64,000 nt of DNA. Origin: G963665815 sp942492065 (GTDB lineage Bacteria > Cloacimonadota > Cloacimonadia > Cloacimonadales > JAIOQZ01). The stretch's first letter is position 1, and every line of letters begins with the position of its first letter. The position numbers and the translations under genes were made by a program. The notes beneath the pieces were generated by a model. It worked only from the letters and a program-made list of their open reading frames with translations, made no database searches and was not told the DNA's origin. The stretch lies in NCBI GenBank assembly GCA_942492065.1, contig CALODV010000013.1, positions 558,001 to 622,000 of the forward strand. The letters are read 5' to 3'. This document shows, one piece after another, positions 1 through 8,574 of the stretch.

Positions 1-366
1 CCACATCAGAAAGCTGGTTAAACGTGACATTTCAAGGTTAAGGGTTCTAAGCCATAATGCTTTTTCCGGCACTTTTATTCCTGCTAAATCTTCTATGGCT
101 GCAGCAAAACAATATTCATTGAAATCAGGTTCCGGGACAGCAATTCTACAGACAAGAGGAAAGCACTGTATGAATTTTCGTCTTTCCATCAGTTTTTCGA
201 AACCTCTATGCAGATAACCCACATGGGTTTTACATTCAACTACTTCATCTCCGCATATTGTCAGTTCAAGAGACATATTCCCGGTAATACCCGGATGATT
301 AGGTCCCTGCCATATTTTCAGGTATTTGTGCGAACTCAAATCTGTGTATTTTTCTTTTTCAGACAT
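1..366 (-). CDS. NuoD/hydrogenase-large-subunit-like protein, MbxL (MbsL)-like, C-terminus beyond the window edge
   Basis: This is the first 122 residues of a complex I 49-kDa/NuoD-like subunit, read leftwards off the window edge. The N-terminal part shows GPNHPG, then a HVGYLHRGFEKL stretch typical of the NuoD and group 4 large-subunit family. Where [NiFe] hydrogenases carry the first RxCGxC nickel-binding motif, this protein reads CRIAVPEPDFNEYCFAAAIE, with no CxxC pair. That fits a non-hydrogenase relative such as MbxL. The ATG has a GGAGTAGAA ribosome-binding site and starts 2 bases after the DUF302 gene, so it is the distal visible gene of the operon. The second cysteine motif near the C-terminus cannot be seen. 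A subunit N (NuoI-like ferredoxin) would be expected further left. Confidence 0.85.
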   Translation of the reverse strand, partial: MSEKEKYTDLSSHKYLKIWQGPNHPGITGNMSLELTICGDEVVECKTHVGYLHRGFEKLMERRKFIQCFPLVCRIAVPEPDFNEYCFAAAIEDLAGIKVPEKALWLRTLNLEMSRLTSFLMW

Positions 367-368
367 TT

Positions 369-839
369 CTACTCCATAAGAGCTTTCGTAATAATTGATT
401 TTTCATCCGCTGCAACTTTTCTTGTGACTTTAGAAATATCACCACCAAACAGCTGTCCCATCAGTTTGATGTTCATGGAAGCTATGTTTACCTTTCCTTC
501 TCTGTCCTGAAAGACAGCAAGCCTGCATGGCATTATTGCAGTGATAAACATGTTCTTGTCTTTAGAAAGAATCTCATTTACATTATCCGGTTTACATATA
601 GAGAATGTTACTACCCGTACATTTGTATCATAGCCAAAATTCCGCATACATTCATCAATCTCATAGATTCTCTGTATTTCCCAGTCATGATCCAATATTG
701 AGTTTTCTATCTTCGAGACAGTTTGATCAAAATTCAACTTTGAAGGAACTACCTTAATCATAGCCGGAGGTCCAAATTTCAAGACAATAACAAGTGTCAA
801 AACTATTCCAATAACAAAACCGATTAAAAATTTCTTCAT
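369..839 (-). CDS. membrane-anchored DUF302 protein inserted in the mbx-like operon
   Basis: This 156-residue protein has one N-terminal membrane helix (about residues 4-21) followed by a domain I recognise as DUF302. That family has a ferredoxin-like fold and no assigned enzymatic role. By the positive-inside rule the soluble part should face the periplasm. Cysteines occur at residues 64, 82 and 105. The gene starts the base after the NuoC-like gene ends and stops 2 bases before the NuoD-like gene, so it is almost certainly co-translated with the complex. It is not one of the standard 13 mbx or 14 mbh subunits. It may be an accessory, assembly or substrate-binding subunit; that is inference. 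Confidence 0.75.
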   Translation of the reverse strand: MKKFLIGFVIGIVLTLVIVLKFGPPAMIKVVPSKLNFDQTVSKIENSILDHDWEIQRIYEIDECMRNFGYDTNVRVVTFSICKPDNVNEILSKDKNMFITAIMPCRLAVFQDREGKVNIASMNIKLMGQLFGGDISKVTRKVAADEKSIITKALME

Positions 840-1379
840 TTATTTATCCTCATTAAGTAAATCATTTTTGTATAGCTGATTCTTCATATGTTCCGAAGGA
901 TCATTTGTTGTTCTTCCCGGTCTTGGGAAATAAGTCTCTTCAGAGTATTTTTTTGTATCAAAATCTCTTCTGTAGGGAGGAATTCCATCCCAGTCTTCCA
1001 GTATAAATGGATCGTTCAATCCGGGACTTCCCGGGAACTCGATTCCAAACATTTCCTTAAGCTCACGCTGATAAGTTTTTGCCTGCTTCCATAATTCATG
1101 AACAGAGACCATAACAGGTTCATTACGATCAATGAAGATCCTGACAGCAATATCATGAGCTGTCTTGTAGTTGTGTACTATGTATGTGATCTGGAACTTC
1201 TCCTGTTCTATATAATCAACAGCCGTTATCAGTACAAGATGAGTATAGTTAAGCTGATATTTCAGCTCATAGAACAGAGAAAGAAGACTCTCCTGTCTGA
1301 TTGTTATAAAAGAAACATACTCACGATCAACTCTATCTGATCCATTGTATTTTTCCAGTAATCCATCTAAAAAATCCAT
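840..1379 (-). CDS. NuoC-like 30-kDa subunit (MbxK-like)
   Basis: This 179-residue soluble subunit resembles the complex I 30-kDa/NuoC family, which packs against the NuoD and NuoB homologues in the cytoplasmic arm. The diagnostic region is near residues 100-145: LKEMFGIEFPGSPG, followed by WDGIPPYRRDFD, matching the family's FGI-x-F...LRKDF signature. It lies 16 bases after the NuoB-like gene and directly abuts the DUF302 gene. Its length is typical of stand-alone NuoC-like subunits of group 4 complexes. It has no redox centre of its own. Confidence 0.88.
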   Translation of the reverse strand: MDFLDGLLEKYNGSDRVDREYVSFITIRQESLLSLFYELKYQLNYTHLVLITAVDYIEQEKFQITYIVHNYKTAHDIAVRIFIDRNEPVMVSVHELWKQAKTYQRELKEMFGIEFPGSPGLNDPFILEDWDGIPPYRRDFDTKKYSEETYFPRPGRTTNDPSEHMKNQLYKNDLLNEDK

Positions 1380-1395
1380 TAAATCTCCTACTTTC

Positions 1396-1983
1396 CTACC
1401 AGCTGTAATCCGGCATATCCCAATGTTTTATAATTTTCTTCTGATTCTCTTTATACCAATCGAAGTTTTCTGCATAAAGGTTTGCCCCCTCAGCCTTTCC
1501 TTCACGAATCAATTGTTTCAGCTTCTGAAATCCTGCTATAATTGACTCCGGTCTGGGCATACAACCTGCAATATAAACATCTACAGGAATATAGTGGTCA
1601 AGCCTGTTAATAGTGTTATAGCTATCCCAGTACATACCTCCGTTTATAGTACAGCTTCCCAGCCCGATTACAAATTTAGGATTCTGCATCTGCTCGTAAG
1701 AACGAATTATTCTCTTCAGAGTTTTCACAGAAGCGTATCCCCCGATAATAAATACCGAGGCCTGTCTTGGGGTTGGTCTGGCAGCAATTCCATATCTGTA
1801 CATATCATATCTTGCAGTCATTAACGGTCTAAGCTCCACAGCACCGCATCCGGTACCGAATCCTAGTATCCACAAAGAGTTAGCTCTTGCCCAGTTCAGG
1901 AAGTTTTCAACATATTTATTCAATGCTTTGACTGGCTTCGGTCTTTCCTGACAAAATAGATCGTTGTTCATATTATCATTCAT
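1396..1983 (-). CDS. NuoB-like [4Fe-4S] subunit with only three cluster cysteines (MbxJ/MbsJ-like)
   Basis: This 195-residue small subunit carries the proximal [4Fe-4S] cluster of the complex. Three ligand motifs are visible: FGTGCGAVE (Cys46), GSCTINGGMY (Cys111) and AGCMPRPE (Cys141). In complex I the first motif is a Cys-Cys pair and in hydrogenases a CxxC; here only one cysteine remains. Three-cysteine coordination with an open iron site is what I recall being described for the Pyrococcus MBS sulfane-sulfur reductase. The other Cys, residue 11, lies in the variable N-terminus. The gene sits between the NuoH-like and NuoC-like genes, in the order M-J-K seen in mbx rather than J-K-L-M of mbh. 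Confidence 0.9.
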   Translation of the reverse strand: MNDNMNNDLFCQERPKPVKALNKYVENFLNWARANSLWILGFGTGCGAVELRPLMTARYDMYRYGIAARPTPRQASVFIIGGYASVKTLKRIIRSYEQMQNPKFVIGLGSCTINGGMYWDSYNTINRLDHYIPVDVYIAGCMPRPESIIAGFQKLKQLIREGKAEGANLYAENFDWYKENQKKIIKHWDMPDYSW

Positions 1984-2009
1984 ATATCACCTGACTGATT
2001 ACCTGTTTA

Positions 2010-2960
2010 TTATTTAAAGTAAATTGCAAATACAATACTGATTATCCCCAGTACCAGAGGATACTTAAGGAAGAAACGTATTGACTGTTCAGTTCTGAAG
2101 CGAGGAAAAGCAACTCCAATTACCACACTGAACATATAGATGAAGAAAGTTTTTATTACTAATACACAAAGTGCAATTAAGTGTTCCACAAAAGTTCCTG
2201 AAACAACAGCTGTTCCACCAAAGAAAAGGTTCATGAAAAGAACAAGCTTTGCTGCATTGAAAACAGATCTGTTTGTCTGTAATACTCCGAGAAAACCGCT
2301 ATGAAACTCAGTCGGAGGTCCAATGGCAATTTCCTGAGGAGCAAGGACAATATCAAATGGAGAATGCATATTCATCCCAAGCATTGCGATCATAGCTGTA
2401 ATAACAGCTACAGGATTTGTGAAAAGTGTCCAGTTAAGTATACCTCCCTGCTGAGCAGCAACAATATCAACTATGGACAATGTGTTATACTGGATCATCA
2501 GTGAAATTATGGAAAGTGTAAACGGCAGTTCAAAGGCTGTCATCTGAGAAAGCCCTCGTGCAACACCAACAGCACTGTATGGGTGTCCGCTTTCTCCGGC
2601 ACCAAGCGCCATACCAAGCTGCCCAAAAAACATGAAGTATAATACCAGCAGTATATCACCTGCAAAATGGAAGTTTGCAAACATAATAGAGTTGTGGATT
2701 ATTGGAATGAACATCAGAGTTCCTAAACCACCTGCAAGCCTGAATACAGGTCCCAGATAGAACATAACCCCATGAGTAACCATTGTTCTTTTCCCATATG
2801 TTTTAATGATATCCATATAAGGCTGCCATAACGGAGGTCCGAATCTTCCATGAACTCTGGCAACTATCTTTCTGACTGTTCCATTAAGAAGCAGTCCGTA
2901 ATTTACCACTACAAATAAGCTTATAAAAGCATATCCAATTGTTTTCAATATATCAGACAT
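2010..2960 (-). CDS. NuoH/HyfC-like membrane subunit (MbxM-like)
   Basis: This 316-residue polytopic membrane protein belongs to the NuoH/EchB/HyfC family, which links the redox arm to the ion-pumping arm. The signature GRFGPPLWQPYMDIIK is near residue 39, and an acidic loop, ESGHPYSAVGVARGLSQM, lies around residues 120-140. About eight hydrophobic helices are evident. Its start overlaps the end of the fused antiporter gene by 8 bases, and a 26-base gap follows before the NuoB-like gene. Confidence 0.92.
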   Translation of the reverse strand: MSDILKTIGYAFISLFVVVNYGLLLNGTVRKIVARVHGRFGPPLWQPYMDIIKTYGKRTMVTHGVMFYLGPVFRLAGGLGTLMFIPIIHNSIMFANFHFAGDILLVLYFMFFGQLGMALGAGESGHPYSAVGVARGLSQMTAFELPFTLSIISLMIQYNTLSIVDIVAAQQGGILNWTLFTNPVAVITAMIAMLGMNMHSPFDIVLAPQEIAIGPPTEFHSGFLGVLQTNRSVFNAAKLVLFMNLFFGGTAVVSGTFVEHLIALCVLVIKTFFIYMFSVVIGVAFPRFRTEQSIRFFLKYPLVLGIISIVFAIYFK

Positions 2961-5900
2961 TTATTACTCCTGATAAGAAAAAGATTGCTATGATGTATAA
3001 TACAACCTGTAATGCATAGACTTGAGCATTACCTGAAAAAATGTATTTCATTCCCGACGCCAACGCGTGATTCAAATCAAATATGAATTCCCAGAATCTC
3101 TCCACAGATGAGTTTATCAAAGGTGAAAAGGCTTTCTTGTAAAATGGGAAGAAATTATATGCATAATGAGTAGTTTCCGGCTTGTATGGTCGTTCAGCTG
3201 CATAGACGATGTTAAACTGTCCAACTTTCTGAATTTTTCTCGTTGCAAGAAGCAAGATGATAAAAGCAAAACCAAAAACTCCCATTGTAACATTCATGAC
3301 AAGACTTCCGTTCCAGCTTGTAATAGCACTCTTTAACAGGTTACCATCCCAGACAAGACTATGATTGAAGAAATCTGACACTGCGCTTTGAACAGGTTTT
3401 ATAAGTGTTGAAGGGAACATTGAGAACAGCATGATCACACCTATCAGTACTAACTGAGGAATTATATACCATGCAGGTGCTTCTTTTACAGCTTTATGTT
3501 CCGTCTTAGCCTGCCCGAGGAATATCGTATGTATAAGTCTGAACAGATAAAGGAACGCTATAGTGCTGATGAAGAACGCAGCTCCAGCCTGCAGATACCA
3601 GCCTTTTTCAAGAAGTCCGGTGTAGAGAAGCCATTTGCTGCCAAAGCCTGCAAGTGGTGGAACTCCCGAAATAGCAATAATACCAATCAATACTGAAACA
3701 AAAGATAATGGCATTTTCTTGATCAGCCCACCAGTCTTATACATGGTCATAGTATCGGTTCGAAGATGAACACCGGAAACCGCCAGGAATACAAGACCCT
3801 TAAATACAAGATGAAGAACAGTCAAATATAGTGCGGAAACCCATCCTATCTCGCTGAACATCGATATTGACAGGATAATATATCCTATTTGTCCCATACT
3901 GGAGTATGCCAGCAGTTTTTTATAGTTTTCCTGAAATACTGCCAGGAATGTTCCTGTGAATGCAGTTAAAACCCCAATTATACTGAGAATCTGCATAATC
4001 AGATTATTACTCATAAGAAGTGGAGCCATCAGAATACTGAACAGGAAAAAGCCGTAAATACCTACTTTACTGAGGACTGATGAGAAAAATGTTGAGATGA
4101 TATCATCTGATCTCGTATAAGCATCAGGCAGCCAGATATGTACTCCACATGCACCTGATTTTATCAGGAATGCTAACGAAAGCAAGATGTAAACTATAAT
4201 TCCACCCTGTGGGATTCTGACAAAATTGATCATATATGAATTATCAACAAATTTACCTGCATAACTGAATCCCAGCAGCATAAGTACAGCGGATCCAAGT
4301 GAAAACATAATATATTTAAGAGCTGCAGCTTCCGTCTTCCTGTTATAAAGAACAAGGAAATAAGAAGATATTGTGATAAACTCCCATTGTATGAAAAACT
4401 GTAATGTTCTTTGAGCTGCAATCAGTATAATCAACGATGATACCATCATTGCCATAAACGGATAAAATCCCTGTTCCTTGCCTTTCCTGTTCATAGATGC
4501 AAATATGAAAAGCAGGGATGCCCCAAGAAACATGATACCGAAAATTAATCTCAGATTTCCCAGTTCACTTCCATAGAGCTTATACAGCATCCATGAATAC
4601 CCTGAGATAGAACCCATCAGCAAAATTGACTTGATTTTTGCTGACAACCAGTCCAGTGTGAAGAAAATCATGAGGAAGAACACAGGAGCAAACGTAATAT
4701 AATTCATCTGCTTCAACGGATTAAGTACCACGCCTGTCAGGAACAGCAGAAATGATACTGCTATTACGGGAATAACCTGCATAAAACCATGATCAGTGTT
4801 TCTGTTCACAGGTTCTGCGGAATCAGTTTTACGTACCAGTACTTTACCCATCCATTTCAGCATGTAGTAGGACTCCAGTAATACTCCTAATCCGATTGCA
4901 AATGTGTAGAACGGATTCATGTTTGCCATCATCATGTTAAACAATTGCCATTTGCTCCAGAAACCCGGGAATGGCGGTAATCCGACCAGAGCCAGAATAA
5001 ATATCACGAAAAAGATTAAAAGATCAGGATGTTTCCTGAGATTAGTCCAGTCATTGATTCGTTTTTCTTTTATAATACCACTGATCCAGAACAAGCCTGA
5101 CTTGGCAAGGAAATGGTTGATAAACAATCCACCAACTATCTTCAGAATCAGTTGATTATCAACATTTATACTATACATAAATACAATTGCGGCAGTAATA
5201 AGATTTACCTGAGCAATTGAAGAATATCCCAGTAATCTGTTAGCTGCTTTCTGCCTCAGAGCAATAAGATTCATAAATACAAATGAAGCTATAGAAAGGA
5301 TAAACAGTAGATTAGTAACATTTAAGGTTTTGAAAACAAGTAATCCGGTTAACGGAAGTACTTTATAAAACGCATATACACCTGCGGCAGTAATTACTGA
5401 TGAAAACATAGCACCGGTACCGGCATCTGCAGATTCGTAGACTGAGAGTCCCCAGCCGTTAGCAGGGAATGGTTTCAGTTCAACAAATAATGCTCCCAAT
5501 ATGAAGACAATCGCACCAGCCAAAACTTTTTCTGCTTTGAACAATGTAAATTCTTTTGATACTGACAGAAAATCAAGGTGGAGTGAACCGCTCAAATAAT
5601 AAAGCATGATTATTCCAAGAAGCAGAACTATCGATGTTATCCCCGATGCTACCATATACTGGAAACCTGCAGAATACGATCTTTTATCCCGTCCTGAGTA
5701 AATTATTGCGGCTGAAGAAAGAGACATAATTTCTATGAACACAAAAAGATTGAAAATATCTCTGGTGAGAATAATCCCATTAATTCCGATAAATAATGTA
5801 ATTAACAGCATAATGTAATACTTGCTGCCCCTCACCATTTTCTGAGAGTTGTACATTATAGTAAGGATTCCTGTAAAGTTTACAAGAGTTAACAGGATTG

Positions 5901-6144
5901 ATTCGATTATCCCCATATGAAGACTGATTGAGAAAGGTGGTTCTGAACCGGCAGTGAACATTGAGACACTTATCTGTGTCCCGGACAATGCCATATTCCA
6001 GAGCCAGATTCCGGGTATTACCGCCGCAGCAGCCAATATCAGTCCGGATACGACTACGGAAAACTTCCTGCTCAGTTTATCGAACAGAGGTATTAAAAAT
6101 ACACCTGCCAGCATGATTATCAATATATAAATTGGATTTACCAT
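2953..6144 (-). CDS. fused double MrpD/NuoM-type antiporter subunit (MbxH-H'-like)
   Basis: This 1063-residue protein contains two complete NuoL/M/N-type ion-translocating modules in one chain. Module one (about 1-480) shows the helix-5 glutamate in FVFIEIMSL, ELKPFPANGW, and lysines in HFLAKSGLFW and GFWSKW. Module two (about 500-960) shows QWEFITISSYF, LIKSGACGVHIWLPDAYTRS, YSSMGQIGY, LVFKGLVFL and GFGSKW. A C-terminal extension with a last helix (about residues 1040-1060) resembles the tail of HyfB/NuoL-type subunits. In Pyrococcus the equivalent H and H' are separate neighbouring genes. The reading frame is open throughout, so this is a true fusion. It overlaps its neighbours by 7 and 8 bases. 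Confidence 0.92.
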   Translation of the reverse strand: MVNPIYILIIMLAGVFLIPLFDKLSRKFSVVVSGLILAAAAVIPGIWLWNMALSGTQISVSMFTAGSEPPFSISLHMGIIESILLTLVNFTGILTIMYNSQKMVRGSKYYIMLLITLFIGINGIILTRDIFNLFVFIEIMSLSSAAIIYSGRDKRSYSAGFQYMVASGITSIVLLLGIIMLYYLSGSLHLDFLSVSKEFTLFKAEKVLAGAIVFILGALFVELKPFPANGWGLSVYESADAGTGAMFSSVITAAGVYAFYKVLPLTGLLVFKTLNVTNLLFILSIASFVFMNLIALRQKAANRLLGYSSIAQVNLITAAIVFMYSINVDNQLILKIVGGLFINHFLAKSGLFWISGIIKEKRINDWTNLRKHPDLLIFFVIFILALVGLPPFPGFWSKWQLFNMMMANMNPFYTFAIGLGVLLESYYMLKWMGKVLVRKTDSAEPVNRNTDHGFMQVIPVIAVSFLLFLTGVVLNPLKQMNYITFAPVFFLMIFFTLDWLSAKIKSILLMGSISGYSWMLYKLYGSELGNLRLIFGIMFLGASLLFIFASMNRKGKEQGFYPFMAMMVSSLIILIAAQRTLQFFIQWEFITISSYFLVLYNRKTEAAALKYIMFSLGSAVLMLLGFSYAGKFVDNSYMINFVRIPQGGIIVYILLSLAFLIKSGACGVHIWLPDAYTRSDDIISTFFSSVLSKVGIYGFFLFSILMAPLLMSNNLIMQILSIIGVLTAFTGTFLAVFQENYKKLLAYSSMGQIGYIILSISMFSEIGWVSALYLTVLHLVFKGLVFLAVSGVHLRTDTMTMYKTGGLIKKMPLSFVSVLIGIIAISGVPPLAGFGSKWLLYTGLLEKGWYLQAGAAFFISTIAFLYLFRLIHTIFLGQAKTEHKAVKEAPAWYIIPQLVLIGVIMLFSMFPSTLIKPVQSAVSDFFNHSLVWDGNLLKSAITSWNGSLVMNVTMGVFGFAFIILLLATRKIQKVGQFNIVYAAERPYKPETTHYAYNFFPFYKKAFSPLINSSVERFWEFIFDLNHALASGMKYIFSGNAQVYALQVVLYIIAIFFLSGVINV

Positions 6145-6485
6145 TTAAGCTCCTTATAATCATCTATAGACAATGATTTTCCGGATTTTACCATATTTAT
6201 CGCATAAGCCAGCATAACTGCGGTTACTGCCAGCCCGATTACAATTGCAGTCAAAACAAGTGCCGAAGGGACAGGATCTACCACTTTCACACTTCCGGGA
6301 GTGATTTGATCAGTAAATATAGGTGCTGTAGCATTCTTCAGATAACCAAGTGAAACAATAATCAAGTGTACACCTGTGTCAATTATTGAAAAACCTATTA
6401 TGATTTTGATAATATTTCTTCTCGTGAGCATTGCCCATAAGCCAATCACGATTAAAGCGATACCAATAAATAATGTTATTCTCAT
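6138..6485 (-). CDS. MnhC/NuoK-like antiporter subunit (MbxG-like)
   Basis: This 115-residue protein has three membrane helices and belongs to the MrpC/NuoK family. The third-helix region PVPSALVLTAIVIGLAVTAV is characteristic (ALVLTAIVI). It is part of the proton/sodium translocation path next to the large antiporter subunits. It starts 1 base after the E/F gene and overlaps the fused H-H' gene by 7 bases, indicating translational coupling. Confidence 0.92.
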   Translation of the reverse strand: MRITLFIGIALIVIGLWAMLTRRNIIKIIIGFSIIDTGVHLIIVSLGYLKNATAPIFTDQITPGSVKVVDPVPSALVLTAIVIGLAVTAVMLAYAINMVKSGKSLSIDDYKELKW

Positions 6486-6486
6486 A

Positions 6487-7182
6487 CTACTTCTCCATAT
6501 TCTTCAGAATTCCGCTGATTTCAGCACCAACTTTTATGCCGATTACTGAGTAAATCAATGGAATAGCTCCGGCACTGAACAATTTCAGATACTCTCCAAT
6601 GCCGATGAATCTCGGATCAAGAAATCCGTTTCCGATGATCAAAGCTTTATTCGAAATTAACAGCAGACCTGACAGCCCGAGAAGCACATAAATGACACCT
6701 GATGATGATTCCAGCCAGTGCAGCACTGATTCATTTGTCTTTGCTGAGACATCTGAAAGAATCATGAGAACAAATCCGGAAGCAATGATAACTCCCCCCT
6801 GAAAACCTCCGCCGGGAGATAAGTGACCATGGGAGAATACATATACTCCAAGCACTACAATAGCACCAAGCAGCACTGAAGTTCCTGATCTGAGTATTTC
6901 CGAAGACTGTTTTCTCTTGAATTGCTTTCTTCTTCCAAGTAAAAAACCAACTGCAGCTGTAGCAATAAACAAAACTGTTACTTCACCAAGAGTATCCAGT
7001 CCCCTGTAGGTCACAACTACAGCGGTGACAACGTTTGGTGAATTAAGATCTTTGGGAGCTCCTTCTACATATTCCTTTGAGACAAGCCCCAGTTCATCAT
7101 GGCTTTCAATGAATAAGGTTAAATAGACCAGAATTGTGATAACGAGGAATATTGCAACAACAGTCAGAATTCTGTTAATCAT
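6487..7182 (-). CDS. MbhE-MnhB fusion subunit (MbxF-like)
   Basis: This 231-residue membrane protein joins two Mrp-type domains. The N-terminal part has YRGLDTLGEVTVLFIATAA, the signature of the MrpA C-terminal/MbhE domain. The C-terminal part has HGHLSPGGGFQGGVIIASG, the hallmark of MnhB. I chose the ATG at 7182 because it has a strong GGGAGGAAATCG site and overlaps the preceding gene by 8 bases. A longer frame to 7251 would overlap far more and has no such site. The E-F fusion is also the arrangement I recall in mbx, where no separate E gene exists. Confidence 0.9.
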   Translation of the reverse strand: MINRILTVVAIFLVITILVYLTLFIESHDELGLVSKEYVEGAPKDLNSPNVVTAVVVTYRGLDTLGEVTVLFIATAAVGFLLGRRKQFKRKQSSEILRSGTSVLLGAIVVLGVYVFSHGHLSPGGGFQGGVIIASGFVLMILSDVSAKTNESVLHWLESSSGVIYVLLGLSGLLLISNKALIIGNGFLDPRFIGIGEYLKLFSAGAIPLIYSVIGIKVGAEISGILKNMEK

Positions 7183-7486
7183 CGATTTCCTCCCTGTCAA
7201 GCATGTCATTTGATTCGGATATATGAGAATCATCAGCATTTTCTTTTTCAAGAATATCTCTGATCCTCCTTACTGCAAACAGAAAAACTATTGAAGTCAA
7301 AACTGAACCGATAGCTGCCTCAGTCATTGCTACATCGGGTGAAGCTAGTATAAGATACAGGATACTGGCAATTAGACTTATGATTCCTGAAGCTATGATT
7401 GCAGAAATCAACTGACCTGAATAAACAGCGTAAATAGCTGAAATGATCATGATGATACCCGCAGTAATTATAATTATTAATGTCAT
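7175..7486 (-). CDS. MbhD/DUF4040-like subunit (MbxD-like)
   Basis: This 103-residue protein has three membrane helices. It matches the MbhD domain, which corresponds to part of MrpA: the central LASPDVAMTEAAIGSVLTS is the conserved core. A hydrophilic acidic tail of about 25 residues follows. It overlaps the MnhG-like gene by 4 bases (ATGA) and the E/F gene by 8 bases. Confidence 0.9.
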   Translation of the reverse strand: MTLIIIITAGIIMIISAIYAVYSGQLISAIIASGIISLIASILYLILASPDVAMTEAAIGSVLTSIVFLFAVRRIRDILEKENADDSHISESNDMLDREEIDD

Positions 7487-7824
7487 TTGTCCTCACAATC
7501 TGATTTATCAGTTTGAAGATCATCTCTGACGGTTTTATCTGACATAATCGTTTTGACACAATGAGCAGCTCTCGCCAGTGTATGAGATGAAACAGGGTTA
7601 GTAAAGAGAATGAAGACTATTAGAAGAATTATTTTACCACAACCAACAGTTGCATAAAAGCCAATGCTGATTCCTGCAAGAAAAAGAATGGAACCCAGTG
7701 TTGATGTTTTTGTTCCTGCCTGCATCCTGTTGTAAAGGTCTGGCATACGGATAAGCCCAAGAGCACCAAGCAGTAAGAATAAAGATCCTGCAAGTGTGAA
7801 TATTGCACCGATAATCTCAGCCAT
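7483..7824 (-). CDS. MnhG-like subunit (MbxC-like)
   Basis: This 113-residue protein carries the MnhG/MrpG signature GLIRMPDLYNRMQAGTKTSTLG near residues 23-44, with three hydrophobic helices. MrpG-type subunits are small scaffold components of the cation/proton antiporter module. Its ATG shares one base with the stop of the MnhF gene (TAATG). A charged, cysteine-containing tail of about 30 residues follows the conserved part. Confidence 0.92.
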   Translation of the reverse strand: MAEIIGAIFTLAGSLFLLLGALGLIRMPDLYNRMQAGTKTSTLGSILFLAGISIGFYATVGCGKIILLIVFILFTNPVSSHTLARAAHCVKTIMSDKTVRDDLQTDKSDCEDK

Positions 7825-8084
7825 TAGAAACCTCCTTCAAGGTACCTGGCAACGGCGACAACTCCAAGGAAACTGATAAATCCATAGACCAGTGCAACAT
7901 CGATATACATTCTTCTGCCAAGTGTTGCTGCCAGAAATACGATTAAACCAATTCCGATGATTGTCATTACATCCAGTGCGACAATTCTGTCTGCAGGTGA
8001 TGGACCTTTAAGAAATCTGAAGAAACTCAGCAAAAATGCTAAAAGCGCAACACCTGCACTGATGTTATAAATTAATTCAGCCAA
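7824..8084 (-). CDS. MnhF-like subunit (MbxB-like)
   Basis: This 86-residue three-helix protein has the MrpF signature FLKGPSPADRIVALDVMTIIG at about residues 23-43. In Mrp systems this subunit is required for antiport. It overlaps the MnhE-like gene by 8 bases and the MnhG-like gene by 1 base. Confidence 0.93.
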   Translation of the reverse strand: MAELIYNISAGVALLAFLLSFFRFLKGPSPADRIVALDVMTIIGIGLIVFLAATLGRRMYIDVALVYGFISFLGVVAVARYLEGGF

Positions 8085-8574
8085 AAATCACCTCCAGATA
8101 TTTTTCGAAACTACCGACAATAGCCTTTGTTGTGCTTTCAATATCTTCCGCCCCGACATCAATCCAGTGTATATAGAAATAATCTTCATCTGTTTCAACG
8201 GTAAGTGTACCGGGGGTAAGTGTTATGGAATTCGCCAGAAACAATCTTCCAATTCTTGATTTAAGCTTTGTTCGAACCTTTACAATCCCGGGATTTATGG
8301 GAATTCTGGGATGGAGCACTCTGAATGCAACATCAACGTTCGACTTAATCAATTCAGCTATAAATACAAAAATGTACATTATCAAATACAATATAGATTT
8401 TGGATTTAACCTGAGTTCTGCAAAAATACTATCACACCTTAAAAGGAAAATTGAGACCAGAATACTGACTATCGCCCCCATTATTAATTCCTGATTATCC
8501 TTCAATCCCGTAAGAGCAATCCAGATTATAAACAGAAACAACACGGAAACAATAAAATGTTTTAATTTTCTCAT
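8077..8574 (-). CDS. MnhE-like subunit, first gene of the mbx-like operon (MbxA-like)
   Basis: This 165-residue protein has two N-terminal helices and a C-terminal cytosolic domain of the MrpE/MnhE family, with LANSITLTPGTLTVE at about residues 113-127 as the diagnostic motif. It is the first gene of the operon. The 134 bases upstream separate it from the divergent 2-hydroxyacid dehydrogenase gene, so its promoter must lie there. The region is very AT-rich, and I could not pick a single convincing -35/-10 pair. Confidence 0.92.
   Translation of the reverse strand: MRKLKHFIVSVLFLFIIWIALTGLKDNQELIMGAIVSILVSIFLLRCDSIFAELRLNPKSILYLIMYIFVFIAELIKSNVDVAFRVLHPRIPINPGIVKVRTKLKSRIGRLFLANSITLTPGTLTVETDEDYFYIHWIDVGAEDIESTTKAIVGSFEKYLEVIFG

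Noticed and set aside
7183..7251. upstream extension of the E/F subunit gene
   Set aside because: It would overlap the MbhD-like gene by a further 69 bases and lacks a ribosome-binding site, whereas ATG 7182 has GGGAGGAAATCG.
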